Shown piece after piece: positions 21,694-31,960 of a DNA stretch of 64,000 nucleotides. The DNA lies in NCBI GenBank assembly GCA_964036315.1, contig OZ038507.1:68419232-68483231 (forward strand). The letters are read 5' to 3'. The notes below the pieces were generated by a model, which was not told the origin of the DNA, searched no databases, and saw only the letters and a program-made list of their open reading frames with translations. Position numbers and translations under genes: made by a program. Each line of letters starts with the position of its first letter. Within the stretch, counting starts at the first letter, position 1. Source of the DNA: Acanthosepion esculentum. Taxonomy: Eukaryota; Mollusca; Cephalopoda; Sepiida; Sepiidae.

Positions 21694-22425
21694 TGCGAGA
21701 ATCATAAATATACGTAAGTGTGTATATTCCCGGCCCTGTATAGTTATGTATGTTATAGAGTTGTCTGTACGACGTATGACATCATAATACGTATGTAACT
21801 GTAACGGCGAAAAGAGAATTGTAAGCGCATTATTCACATTTTACTGCAAGTGGGAACAGATTCAGCGAAAAAATAAACAAAGAATTTCTTCTAACGGCCA
21901 GCAACCAATTATTTCCCACGTGTTCTGCACCTTTATCCGTTGCTAAGGCACTTCAATCTTCCATCACCTATTAAAACAAAAGTGGTGGAACTTGACACTA
22001 GAAGGAAATAATGGAAAACGGAAAGAAATAACCTAACCTTCTCCTTTCCTGTGTTCCCCGGAACAAACAATAAGTGTATTAATGAAGTCCCTGACCTTTG
22101 CATTTAGAAAACAAATTCGTTCCTGAGTTTGAGACATTCGTATCACATTTGCTCTTTACTTTCTTGCGACTTGATTCTTCAACTATTTATTATTTCTGTT
22201 CCGGCCTTTAAATAACCGGGATGGAAAGACTTTTACTAATTGTGTGCATCCGAGTGTTGTTATCCTATTCTAATTGTTCCTTTCCCGACCTTTGGTTAGT
22301 TAGCACGACCGCTACGTCCTGTCAATATTTCATACAAATAATGGATTATTCTGCGTTTTGATTGCTTGGAAAAAGATATTTCTTGGCTTCAGTTTGAAAA
22401 AGAAAGAAAGAAAGGGAAAATAGAA

Positions 22426-22427
<2 letters not shown>

Positions 22428-22493
<66 letters not shown>
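22428..22493. repeat. (TA)n microsatellite
   Basis: TA dinucleotides. Confidence 0.95.
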
Positions 22494-22496
<3 letters not shown>

Positions 22497-22499
22497 GAG

Positions 22500-22760
22500 A
22501 GAAAATCAGATTGAGCCATAAAACTTTGACTCACTTTGATCACAGTCAAAAGGCTGAGGATATTTTTCCGTGCGCTCACGTCGCTACCGACTGTGAGCGT
22601 TTTAAGTGGCAATACTGCAAAACTTGCCCACGGCACTATCTCTTTTGGGGAGTGCCTCAGACCCCGGGCAATAAACTCAGCCCCCACCCGAAAGAGATGT
22701 ACTGCTTGGGGGAAGTCCACCACCCCCGTTGTGGGGTAGGGGCTTAGGCCTAGAATTTTT
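22500..22760 (+). other. GC-richer segment, unidentified
   Basis: Stands out from its AT-rich surroundings by base composition and has a 78-codon open frame (22511-22747) rich in Cys, His and Pro. I do not recognise a family. It could be an exon or a repeat fragment; nothing in the sequence decides between them. Confidence 0.3.
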
Positions 22761-22929
22761 TGAATCTTCCCGAGCCAAAAGGCCGTGAAACGATGTTTAG
22801 AACTGTCAAGAATGGCGAAATGTTGTCAGAACCTGAACACAAATTTACCGGGGATTATCTAGCAATTAAAGCACGTTCTGTCCACTTTCGTCTTATTAAA
22901 ATAGCTTTCTCTTCTAATCAAAAAACATT

Positions 22930-23760
22930 TACCCCCGAACTAGGATCAAAACACTATGAAAGTGTAAGAATAGGATTTAATACTAAGCAATATATATTTT
23001 TGAAACAATTATTACAAGCAATAAATTTGTGCGGAAAAATGTTTACCAACAATAAATTTTAAAAAAATATTATAAGCAATACATTTTTGGAAAAAATATT
23101 GCCAGCAATAAAAATCTTGTCGGCATTAAAGAACCCATTGAGATGTTGATATGCCGTAAAACAAACCAAAGCAAACCAAACAACTAAAGGATCGAATCAG
23201 TTTCTTGATGTAAAGATGAACATCCTTAATAAAGGCGCCGTACTTGCCTTAAAACCAAAAATAATATTATGTTAAATTATAAAAATATTACCAGCAATAA
23301 AAATCTTGTCGGCATTAAAGAACCCATTGAGGTGTTGATATGCCGTAAAACAAACCAAACCAAACCAAACAACTAAAGGATCGAATCAGTTTCTTGATGT
23401 AAGATGAACAACCTTAAGAAAGGCGCCGTACTTGCCTTAAAACCAAAAATATTATTATGATAAATTATAAAAATATTACCAGAAATAAAAATCTTGTCGG
23501 CATGAAATAACCCATTGAGATGTTGATATGCCGTAAAACAAAGCAAACTAAACCAAACAACTAAAGGATCGAATCAGTTTCTTGATTCAAAGATGAACAT
23601 CCTAAAGAAAGTCGCCATACTTGACTTAAAACCAAAAATAATATTATGTTAAATTATAAAAATATTACAAGCAATAAAAATCACGTCGGGATAAAAGAAC
23701 CGATTGAGGTGTTGATATGCCGTAAACCAAACCAAACCAAACCAAACCAAACCGAAATAA
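22930..23760 (+). repeat. Composite repeat element, copy B, with four ~189-bp units
   Basis: Starts with the 'cactatgaaagtgtaa' head and short 'agcaataaattt' units. Then the 'gttgatatgccgtaaaac' module recurs near 23144, 23333, 23523 and 23713, about 189 bp apart, each followed by 'aactaaaggatcgaatcag' and 'ataatattatgttaaattat'. Confidence 0.8.
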
Positions 23761-24532
23761 TAATAAAAAAACAAATTCTTAAATATATTTATATATATAT
23801 ATATCAAATATGTGTTTTGAAAAAGACGAAGTCAATAAGATTCAGGTATTCCTCAAAAACTTTTTCACATCAACACCTGCGAATTTTTAATCAAAAGGTA
23901 TGGAAGTCGAAGATTGGCAACAAATCATTGCAAAGAACGGTTAATATATAATTGAACTGAATCTAATTTTACTTTACTTCCTTTGAAGATGTTAATAAAC
24001 TCAAACGGACATTATTTAAGACTCAAACTAATATTTAGAGAAAAAAGAACTTAGTTTGATATATATTCCCCGGAGTATGAAACAGATACTGTCAGACGAA
24101 TGGCTGAAATCGGGTCAATCTTGCTGCAGAGTATAAAGTTTGATCTCCACAATTGAAGACGCATTTACATGACAAGAAAGCCACAGGATGCCAGTCTACT
24201 AGAATAAATAGTCAGTCCCCATTGCAGACGCCGGCCCAGGCACATTTGTGTTAGTTCAACATCTGTGCTTTATACTTCAAGTTGTCTTAGCGGTCCTTAG
24301 TTAGAGTTTCTGGAAGAGAGCGTGTTATCTAGCGTGATCAACAGTCGGAACAAGACCAGCACGCTTAACGCCTCGATAACGATGACTTGTGACCTCGTTC
24401 TAGCACAATCATCGACGGCTCACATTTTCATTTCACAAGGCTTTCGATCACGTTTTCAAGCACTTTCCAAAAATACCGCACGCCTCCACCAGACCGATAA
24501 ACTTCAAGGAGTCACCTTCCTGATGAATCGAC
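23761..24532. other. Unassigned spacer
   Basis: No gene or repeat recognised. An 86-codon open frame at 24322-24582 overlaps the tRNA-like block and is not supported. Confidence 0.35.
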
Positions 24533-24597
24533 CCTGGTCACATTCAAACCGGGGTCTCATGATCAGAAAGCGGACGTTCTAATCACTATATGCCTTC
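24533..24597 (-). repeat. tRNA-like SINE head
   Basis: On the minus strand, A-box-like 'tatagtgattagaacg' and B-box-like 'ggtttgaatgtgacc' lie at tRNA-like spacing, with a plausible anticodon arm between. No intact acceptor stem and no CCA, so it is a tRNA-derived head and not a tRNA gene. Confidence 0.5.
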
Positions 24598-24844
24598 GGT
24601 ATTGAAAATTTAATTAATAAATGGTTCGCAATTCCTGCTTGTTTACTTGTATCGTTTTCTACGTCTTATCAATCCTTTGCAGGTTATTTAAAGCCAGGAA
24701 ATATATTTTGTAGTTTGTAAGAATTCTTTATGGAGATAGTAAAGATTTAGTGATAAGGGTCTTACCATTTAACCCATATGTGGGGAGAAGACGTGGATTC
24801 ATACCATTCCCAAGAGTATTTGCTTGTAAGTGAATGTCACGAAT

Positions 24845-24990
24845 CCAACTCGAATTCGAACTCCTATCTCCGATTAACAATTCCGAGCCATTATACACTA
24901 CACCACCTGCATATTCAAGCTTGCAGCACCTGGTATTCCCATGCGGTCACCCATCTAAGTAGAAGACTGGACGTTGCTTAACTTCTGCGA
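24845..24990 (-). repeat. 5S rRNA-like plus tRNA-like composite SINE head
   Basis: The minus strand from 24988 to 24921 reads as the 3' two-thirds of 5S rRNA: 'gaagttaagca' (box A region), 'agatgggtgacc' (intermediate element) and 'tgggaataccaggtgctg' (box C). Directly downstream, 24910-24848 has an A-box-like 'ggtggtgtagtgtataatgg', an anticodon arm with GTT in the loop and a B-box-like 'ggagttcgaattcgag'. Two pol III promoter modules are thus arranged in tandem. The first 45 or so bases of 5S rRNA are missing. It is a 5S-derived repeat, not a 5S gene. Confidence 0.7.
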
Positions 24991-25104
24991 ACGTTTCAAT
25001 TACGAATGCTTAAAAAATTACTCTCAGTTCAGTTTTGATGGAGTTACTTTCAATTCCGTGGAGACAAAAATGGAAGACGATGCAGTTTTTTCGGCCATGT
25101 GCCA

Positions 25105-26440
25105 CATTAATATCTATAAATGTACTAACATGTATAAACGTATTAACATGTACAAATATATTAAAATGTATTAACATGTATAAATGTATTCAAATGTATA
25201 AACGTATTTACATGTATAAATATATTAACATGTATAAATGTTAACGTGTATAAACGTATTAACATGTATAAATGTATTAAATATGTAAACGTATGAACAC
25301 GTATAAACGTATTAACATGTATAAATGTATTAACATGTATAAACGTATGAACACGTATAAACGTATTAACATGTATAAATGTATTAACATGTATAAACGT
25401 ATTAACATGTATAAATATGTTAACGTGTATAAACGTATAAACATATATAAATGTATTAAAATGTATTCAATGACGAATGCTTAAAAAATTACTCTCAGTT
25501 CAGTTTTGATGGAATTACTTTCAATTCCGTGGAGACAAAAATGAAAGACGATGCAGTTTTTTTCGGCCATGTGCCACATTAACATCTATAAATGTACTAA
25601 CATGTATAAACGTATTAACATGTATAAAAGTATTGATATGTATAACTGTATTAACATGTATAAACGTATTAACATGTATAAAGGTATTGATATGTATAAA
25701 TGTATTAACATGTATAAACGTATTAACATGTATAAAAGTATTGATATGTATAAATGTATTAACATGTATAAACGTATTAACATGTATAAAAGTATTGATA
25801 TGTATAAAGGTATTAACATGTATAAACGTATTAACATGTATAAAAGTATTGATATGTATAAAGGTATTAACATGTATAAACGTATTAACATGTATAAAAG
25901 TATTGATATGTATAAAGGTATTAACATGTATAAACGTATTAACATGTATAAAAGTATTGATATGTATAAAGGTATTAACATGTATAAACGTATTAACATG
26001 TATAAAAGTATTGATATGTATAAAGGTATTAACATGTATAAACGTATTAACATGTATAAAAGTATTGATATGTATAAACGTATTAACATGTATAAACGTA
26101 TTAACATGTATAAAAGTATTGATATGTATAAATGTATTAACATGTATAAACGTATTAACATGTATAAAGTATTGATATGTATAAATGTATTAACATGTAT
26201 AAACGTATTAACATGTATAAAGTATTGATATGTATAAATGTATTAACATGTATAAACGTATTAACATGCATAAAAGTATTGATATGTATAAATGTATTAA
26301 CATGTATAAACGTATTAACATATATAAATGTATTAAAATGTATAAATGTATTAAAATTTATAAACGTACGAACATGTATAAACGTATGAACATGTATAAA
26401 CGTATTAACATGTATATATGTATTAACATGTATAAATGTT
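25105..26440. repeat. 18-bp minisatellite with 54-bp higher-order unit
   Basis: Basic 18-bp unit 'aacatgtataaacgtatt'. From about 25610 to 26160 three variants alternate regularly to give a 54-bp higher-order unit (one ending 'aagtattgat', one 'aggtatt', one 'acgtatt'). The unique block preceding the array (24998-25135) is duplicated at 25470-25610, so the array was also copied as a block of about 471 bp. Because 18 is a multiple of three, open frames run on both strands; they are not genes. Confidence 0.9.
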
Positions 26441-26559
26441 TAAAATAAATACAATGCTGTCTTGATAAAATTGACTCTTATATCCAAATTTATTTCCTAT
26501 TAACAGAAACGTGATTTTTAGTGGGTACATGTATTTGAGTTGCTTAACGTGTTTTTTTT

Positions 26560-27371
26560 AGTTTAGTTTCTTGAACAGTGAAATCTGTTTAAAAAAAAAT
26601 TCGAGAGTCATTTTTATAAAGATGGCATTGAGAACAACAAAATCTCTCACGTCCGCATCCTGGGTATGACGATAAACTACATCTACGCCCTGGGTGAGAC
26701 GATAAGCAACAGCAGCGCATCTGGTCAGAAGGTTTTGAGGAGCGTGAAACCACCTCTTAATAGCTGGTTTGGTTTGGTTTGTTTTACGGCATATCAACCT
26801 CAATGGGTTATTTAATGCCGACAACATTTTTACGAGAGATTCGTATGAATAGAATATGTATTCTTTGGTTTAGATTGGTTGGGTTTATTTTGTTTTACGG
26901 CATATCAACCTCAATGGGTTATTTAATGCTAACAACATTTGTAGGATAAATTCGTATGAATGGAATATGTATTCGTTGGTTTAGATTCGTTGGGTTTATT
27001 TTGTTTTACAGCATATCAACCTCAATGGGTTATTTAATGCCGGCAAAATTGTTATTGCTGGTAATATTTATTTTTTCAAAAATGTATTGCTGGTAATAAT
27101 TTTTTACAAATATTTCTAGCATTAAAAACTATTTTTACACTTTCACAGTGTTTTGGCCCCTGTTTGGAGATTAACTGTTTGCCGATGGCTGAGACCCTAA
27201 CAGGTGCTACCACCCCGGCTCAGAGTGGACCTGGGGACACCAGCAATTAAGAGGTAGTTCCACGCTCCTCAAAACCTCCTGGTCAGAGTCATTGCTGTTG
27301 GACGTAGTTTACCATCTTACCCAGGACGTGGAGCTAGTTTATCGTTATACCCAGGATAGTCGTAATAGCTG
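26560..27371 (-). repeat. Composite repeat element, copy C
   Basis: Minus-orientation copy: three 'gttttacggcatatcaacc' modules at about 120-bp spacing (near 26785, 26895, 27005), the 'attgctggtaata' stretch, 'ggaccctaacaggtgctacc'-like head, 'ctcaaaacctcctggtcag', and two or three 30-bp units ending at 27371. A further pair of 30-bp units is at 26645-26710. Confidence 0.75.
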
Positions 27372-28385
27372 GTGTTCCCAGGTCCACCATGACCCGTGGT
27401 GAGAGTACCTGTTAGGGTCCCAACTATGGATAAATGGGGTCAAAACACTATAAAATTGTAAAAATAGGTCTTAATACCAATAATACATTTTTGAAAAAGT
27501 TTTTACCAGCAATAGACTTTTGAAAAAAATACCAGCTATACATTTTTAAAGGAAAAAATATTACAAGCAATAAATTTTGAAAAATAATATTACCAGAAAT
27601 AAATTCCAAAAAAAAGTATTACCAGCAATAAATTTTGAAAAAAATTATTACCAGCAATAAATGTTGAAAAATATTACCAGCAATAAATTTTGAAAAAAGT
27701 ATTACCAGAAATAAATTTTGAAAAAGTATTACCAGCAGTAAAATTTGAAAAAAAACAATTATTACCAACAATAAATTTTAAAAAATCTATTACAAGCAAT
27801 AAATTTTGAAAAAAGTATTACCAGCAATAAATTTTGAAAAATAATATTACCAGCAATAAATTTTGAAAAAAGTATTACCAGCAATAAATTTTAGAAAATT
27901 TATTGCCAGCAATAAATTTTGAAAAAGTATTACCAGCAATAAATTTTGAAAAATAATATTACCAGCAATAAATTTTGAAAAAAGTATTACCAGCAATAAA
28001 TTTTGAAAAAAGTATTACCAGCAATAAATTTTGAAAAATAATATTACCAGCAATAAATTTTGAAAAAAGTATTACCAGGAATAAATTTTGAAAAAGTATT
28101 ACCAGCAGTAAATTTTGAAAAAAAGTATTATCAGCAATAAATTTTGAAAAATAATATTACCAGCAATAAATTTTGAAAAAAAGTATTACCAACAGTAAAT
28201 TTTGAAAAAAACTATTACTAACAATACATTTTGTAAAATAATATTACTAGCAATAAATTTTGGACAATTTATTACTAGCAATAAATATTGTAAAATAATA
28301 TTACCAGCAATAAATTCTTGTAGGCTCTAAATAATCCACTGAGATTGATATGCCGTAAAACGAAACAAACCAAACTAAACCAAAC
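27372..28385 (+). repeat. Composite repeat element, copy D, with ~34-bp/18-bp array
   Basis: Head-to-head with copy C. 'gtgttcccaggtccacc' head, 'gttagggtcccaactatgg', 'aggtcttaatacc', then an array 27480-28310 of 'accagcaataaattttgaaaaa' units, and the 'gatatgccgtaaaac' tail near 28350. Confidence 0.8.
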
Positions 28386-28660
28386 CATCTTACGTTCATC
28401 TTTCTAAAAAATGATTCTCGCTTCCCAGCAATTTATACCATCGTCATGAACGTCATTTTGTCGAGATCTAATTAGAAAATTGCTGGAATGTTGACGTAAG
28501 GTCAAAGGAAATCGAGGCAAATATGTTGAAAATTAATAAATTAATGTACTTATTTTAATTAATTAATTAATATTAATTGAAAATATATGAAAACATTTCT
28601 GAACTTTTAGCATTCTATTTCAGGTTTATTTATTCCGCGCGTATTATTCAGTAACACATG
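28386..28660. other. Unassigned spacer
   Basis: AT-rich, no recognised feature. Confidence 0.35.
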
Positions 28661-28667
28661 CCGGGTG

Positions 28668-29862
28668 TAACAGCAAAGTTGTCTAAATCATGTAACAGCA
28701 AAGTTGTCCAAATCATGAAACAGCAAAATTGTCCAAATCATGTAACAGCAACATTGTCCAAATCATGTAACAGCAAAATTGTCCAAATCATGTAACAGCA
28801 ACATTGTCCAAATCATGTAACAGCATAATTGTCCAAATCATGTAACAGCATAATTGTCCAAATTATGTAACAGCAACATTGTCCAAATCATGTAACAGCA
28901 TAATTGTCCAAACCATGTAACATCAAAATTGTCCAAATAATGTAACAGCAAAATTGTCCAAATCATGTAACAGCAACATTGTCCAAATTATGTAACAGTA
29001 ACATTGTCCAAATCATGTAACAGCATAATTGTCCAAACCATGTAACATCAAAATTGTCCAAATAATGTAACAGCAAAATTGTGCAAATCATGTAACAGCA
29101 ACATTGTCCAAATCATGTAACAGCAACATTGTCCAAATTATGTAACAGTAACATTGTCCAAATCATGTAACAGCATAATTGTCCAAATCATGTAACATCA
29201 AAATTGTCCAAATAATGTAACAGCAAAATTGTCCAAATCATGTAACAGCAAAATTGTCCAAATCATGTAACAGCAACATTGTCCAAATTATGTAACAGTA
29301 ACATTGTCCAAATCATGTAACAGCATAATTGTCCAAACCATGTAACATCAAAATTGTCCAAATCATGTAACAGCAAAATTGTCCAAATCATGTAACAGCA
29401 ACATTGTCCAAATTATGTAACAGTAACATTGTCCAAATCATGTAACAGCATAATTGTCCAAACCATGTAACATCAAAATTGTCCAAATAATGTAACAGCA
29501 AAATTGTCCAAATCATGTAACAGCAAAATTGTCCAAATCATGTAACAGCAACATTGTCCAAATTATGTAACAGTAACATTGTCCAAATCATGTAACAGCA
29601 TAATTGTCCAAACCATGTAACATCAAAATTGTCCAAATAATGTAACAGCAAAATTGTCCAAATCATGTAACAGCAACATTGTCCAAATCATGTAACAGCA
29701 TAATTGTCCAAATCATGTAACAGCAAAGTTGTCCATATCATGTAACAGCATAATTGTCCAAATCATGTAACAGCATAATTGTCCAAATCATGTAACAGCA
29801 TAATTGTCCAAATTATGTAACAGCAACATTGTCCAAATCATGTAACAGCATAATTGTCCGTC
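28668..29862. repeat. 25-bp satellite array derived from a transposon end
   Basis: About 47 units of 'tgtaacagcaaaattgtcc' plus 'aaatca'. Five variant types (cagcaaaatt, cagcaacatt, cagcataatt, catcaaaatt, cagtaacatt) recur in nearly the same order from 28870 to 29690, a higher-order repeat of five to seven units. Confidence 0.9.
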
Positions 29863-30061
29863 ACACAAAAGGTTTAATATCTAAAAAAAACTAAAAAAAA
29901 AAAAGAAAACTAATTGAGTTTTTTTTCCCAGCTTTTCAGATAAGACGTTTAGCGCCATCTTGTCGCAAGAATCATTGAAAAGTCCTTTGAGTTATTTAGT
30001 TAAAAGGAGAACAGGATAACGTTGTTTCGCGTCTCTCCCCACCCCCCGCTGTCTTTACCAA

Positions 30062-30440
30062 ATGAGCAACGGTGAAAGGAATCATTTTATTCAGACGTTC
30101 AGTAATGCTAGCAACATTCATACTTTGGCTTCCATCTTCAAAGTCCATTGAAGAACCATCGAGAAAATGTTGAAGACGTTTAAAAAAGATGGAACATTAG
30201 AGAGAAAAACTGGATCAGGAGGTCAAAACAGGAAAGGGGATCATCATTTCAACTTAGAGCTAAAGAGATCAATTAGAAAAGATCCAACTCAATCAATAAG
30301 ACGTTTGGCACGTGAGAGAGGAGTTTCAGCTATGACAGTCCAAAAGAGCAGTGAAAAAAAGACTTGAAAATGAAATTGTACGTGAAATCTCTGAGGTACC
30401 TTGTTACTACTAGACAAAAAGAAGGTTAGAGAGCGCGAAG
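30062..30440 (+). pseudogene. Tc1-like transposase N-terminal fragment 3
   Basis: ATG at 30062 starts MSNGERNHFIQTFSN, then the helix-turn-helix SIFKVH; TGA after the H (where relatives have S) breaks it. It continues in frame as RTIEKMLKTFKKDGTLERKTGSGGQNRK, RSIRKDPTQSIRRLARERGVSAMTVQ, the second DNA-binding unit. A frameshift follows near 30345. No DDE region follows. It is closely related to the fragments at 10075 and 10700 and has the same leader. Confidence 0.7.
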
Positions 30441-30471
30441 ATCATCTTGAATAATTTGGAAAATGATCCTG

Positions 30472-30473
<2 letters not shown>

Positions 30474-30528
<55 letters not shown>
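30474..30528. repeat. (TA)n microsatellite
   Basis: TA dinucleotides; a second run lies at 30740-30781. Confidence 0.95.
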
Positions 30529-30532
<4 letters not shown>

Positions 30533-30660
30533 TGAACATAGAAGTCAACACTTAGAGGCGACAGTCTGTTTCATGCTAGATGCAATCTTCAGGCCTGACG
30601 ATTGCATCTAGTATGAAACAGACTGTCGCCTCTAAGTGTTGACTTCTATGTTCACTTTTA
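30527..30660. repeat. 134-bp near-perfect palindrome with hammerhead-like cores
   Basis: Arms of 67 bp centred at 30593/30594 with two mismatched pairs by eye. Each strand of each half reads CTGA(A/C)GA ... GAAAC AGA CTGTC GCCT: core, short stem II (TGC/GCA or TGC/GTA), GAAA, stem III ACAG/CTGT with one-base loop, and a GTC triplet. Stem I could pair AGGC with GCCT. The closing pair of stem II is U opposite U, so it is hammerhead-like and not canonical. Confidence 0.7.
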
Positions 30661-30733
30661 TATTTACACACGCTCTATATCTGATATTGAGCACTTTATC
30701 CCATAAATATAGCACATCTTAAGACTATATTTC

Positions 30734-30785
<52 letters not shown>

Positions 30786-31170
30786 CTTTCTTTCAATCCT
30801 TCATGAGCGTCCGATCATTAGCTATGATTAATCAATGATGAACATGTCAATTTCATTTATGATCGATTTCATCACGATTCTTCTGCTAATATTGGAGAGA
30901 AGTTATACATTCTTATTGCTCAAAGTATTGCCCAATAGTGTTATAAAAGCAGCGGAGAATTCCAATAGAATATCTTTAATCATTTCTAAGATACAACGGT
31001 TCAAAGCCTAATGTAACAACTGGACAGTTTTGCTGTTACAACCGGTTTATATATTTTTATTAGTTACTAAAAAAATAACGGAATATTTTATCGTCCGATA
31101 TTTTTATTACTTCAAACGTTGTTTGAACAATTCGTATTTGAAATCGACGCATAATATCGGCACACAAACC

Positions 31171-31171
<1 letters not shown>

Positions 31172-31236
<65 letters not shown>

Positions 31237-31309
31237 AAGACATTTTTATGTTTAACATTCTTTTTATATAGGTTTATATATATTTCAAATCCTCCTAATT
31301 ATTTCTATC

Positions 31310-31354
<45 letters not shown>

Positions 31355-31425
31355 ATAGAAATAATTAGGAGGATTTGAAATATATATATATATTGTATAT
31401 TTCAAATCCTCCTAATTATTTCTAT

Positions 31426-31493
<68 letters not shown>

Positions 31494-31522
31494 ATAGAAA
31501 TAATTAGGAGGATTTGAAATAA
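31172..31522. repeat. Alternating inverted 27-bp repeats with TA/GT microsatellites
   Basis: 'atttcaaatcctcctaatta' plus 'tttctatca' occurs forward near 31285 and 31399 and reversed near 31352 and 31492, separated by (TA)n and (GT)n. The same unique segment continues into the PLE-associated sequence at 31520, so this is a terminal segment copied back and forth. Confidence 0.8.
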
Positions 31523-31532
31523 TCATAATTAA

Positions 31533-31596
31533 GAATACAGAAAACACTGGAAGGCCGTTTCGTCCTATTTTGGGGACTCATCAGCAGTGCGCATCC
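31533..31596 (-). ncRNA. Hammerhead ribozyme, mutated triplet
   Basis: Minus strand: CTGATGA (31584-31578), stem II GTCC/GGAC (with CCAAAATA between), GAAA (31561-31558), then CGGCC and stem I CACTG/CAGTG. It matches the 37.9-kb ribozyme, but the triplet before the cleavage site reads TTC instead of GTC, breaking the first pair of stem III. Located 3' of the PLE reverse transcriptase on the same strand. Upstream on that strand, 31690-31610, is a tRNA-like stretch with B-box-like 'gggtttcaattc'. Confidence 0.75.
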
Positions 31597-31960
31597 ACTA
31601 CCGAGAATTGAAACCCGAAAAGTTACAATAGGAGCCAAACGCCATACTAACTGTACCAACGGGCATCGGTGACGAAGAGGTAACGAATTAAACTCGATAT
31701 AGCGCCGCTCGATCACATATTCCGTGGTGGAACTTATCCTAGTTTCTCTTTACCCATAGGACTTTGCCTCCACGAGCCACAACTACTATCACCAAGCCGC
31801 TCCATCCAGAGCATTAGAAGCTGGTTCAAGCAAGGATATACAAGAAATTAGAAATAATTAGAAAACCTCGTGGAAAAACAGCATAGCATGATTTTAAACA
31901 AAGTTTTATCGTCAAAATGTCTACGTTATTATTAAAAGGAAAAACGAAAGTATTTTTTTA

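Larger units (their letters stand above)
28661..31045 (+). mobile_element. Tc1-like transposon with satellite-expanded left end
   Basis: The left end begins CCGG.TGTAACAGCAAA near 28661. The right end near 31020-31045 is its inverted counterpart (TTTGCTGTTACAACCGG). Over 25 bp I count four mismatches between the two. Inside: the 25-bp array, a leader, a transposase N-terminus, (TA)n, a 134-bp palindrome and a 3' segment. The catalytic domain is missing, so the element is non-autonomous. Confidence 0.7.

Noticed and set aside
22760..23062. 100-codon frame after the GC-rich block
   Set aside because: Its second half lies in the composite repeat; no recognisable domain.
24921..24990. Functional 5S rRNA gene
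   Set aside because: The first third is missing and several conserved positions differ; it is a derived repeat.
25551..26228. 225-codon repetitive frame (INMYKR repeats)
   Set aside because: An 18-bp period gives open frames on both strands at once; typical of a minisatellite.
28668..29862. 25-bp repeats resembling a CRISPR array
   Set aside because: There are no unique spacers; units abut directly and match a transposon end.
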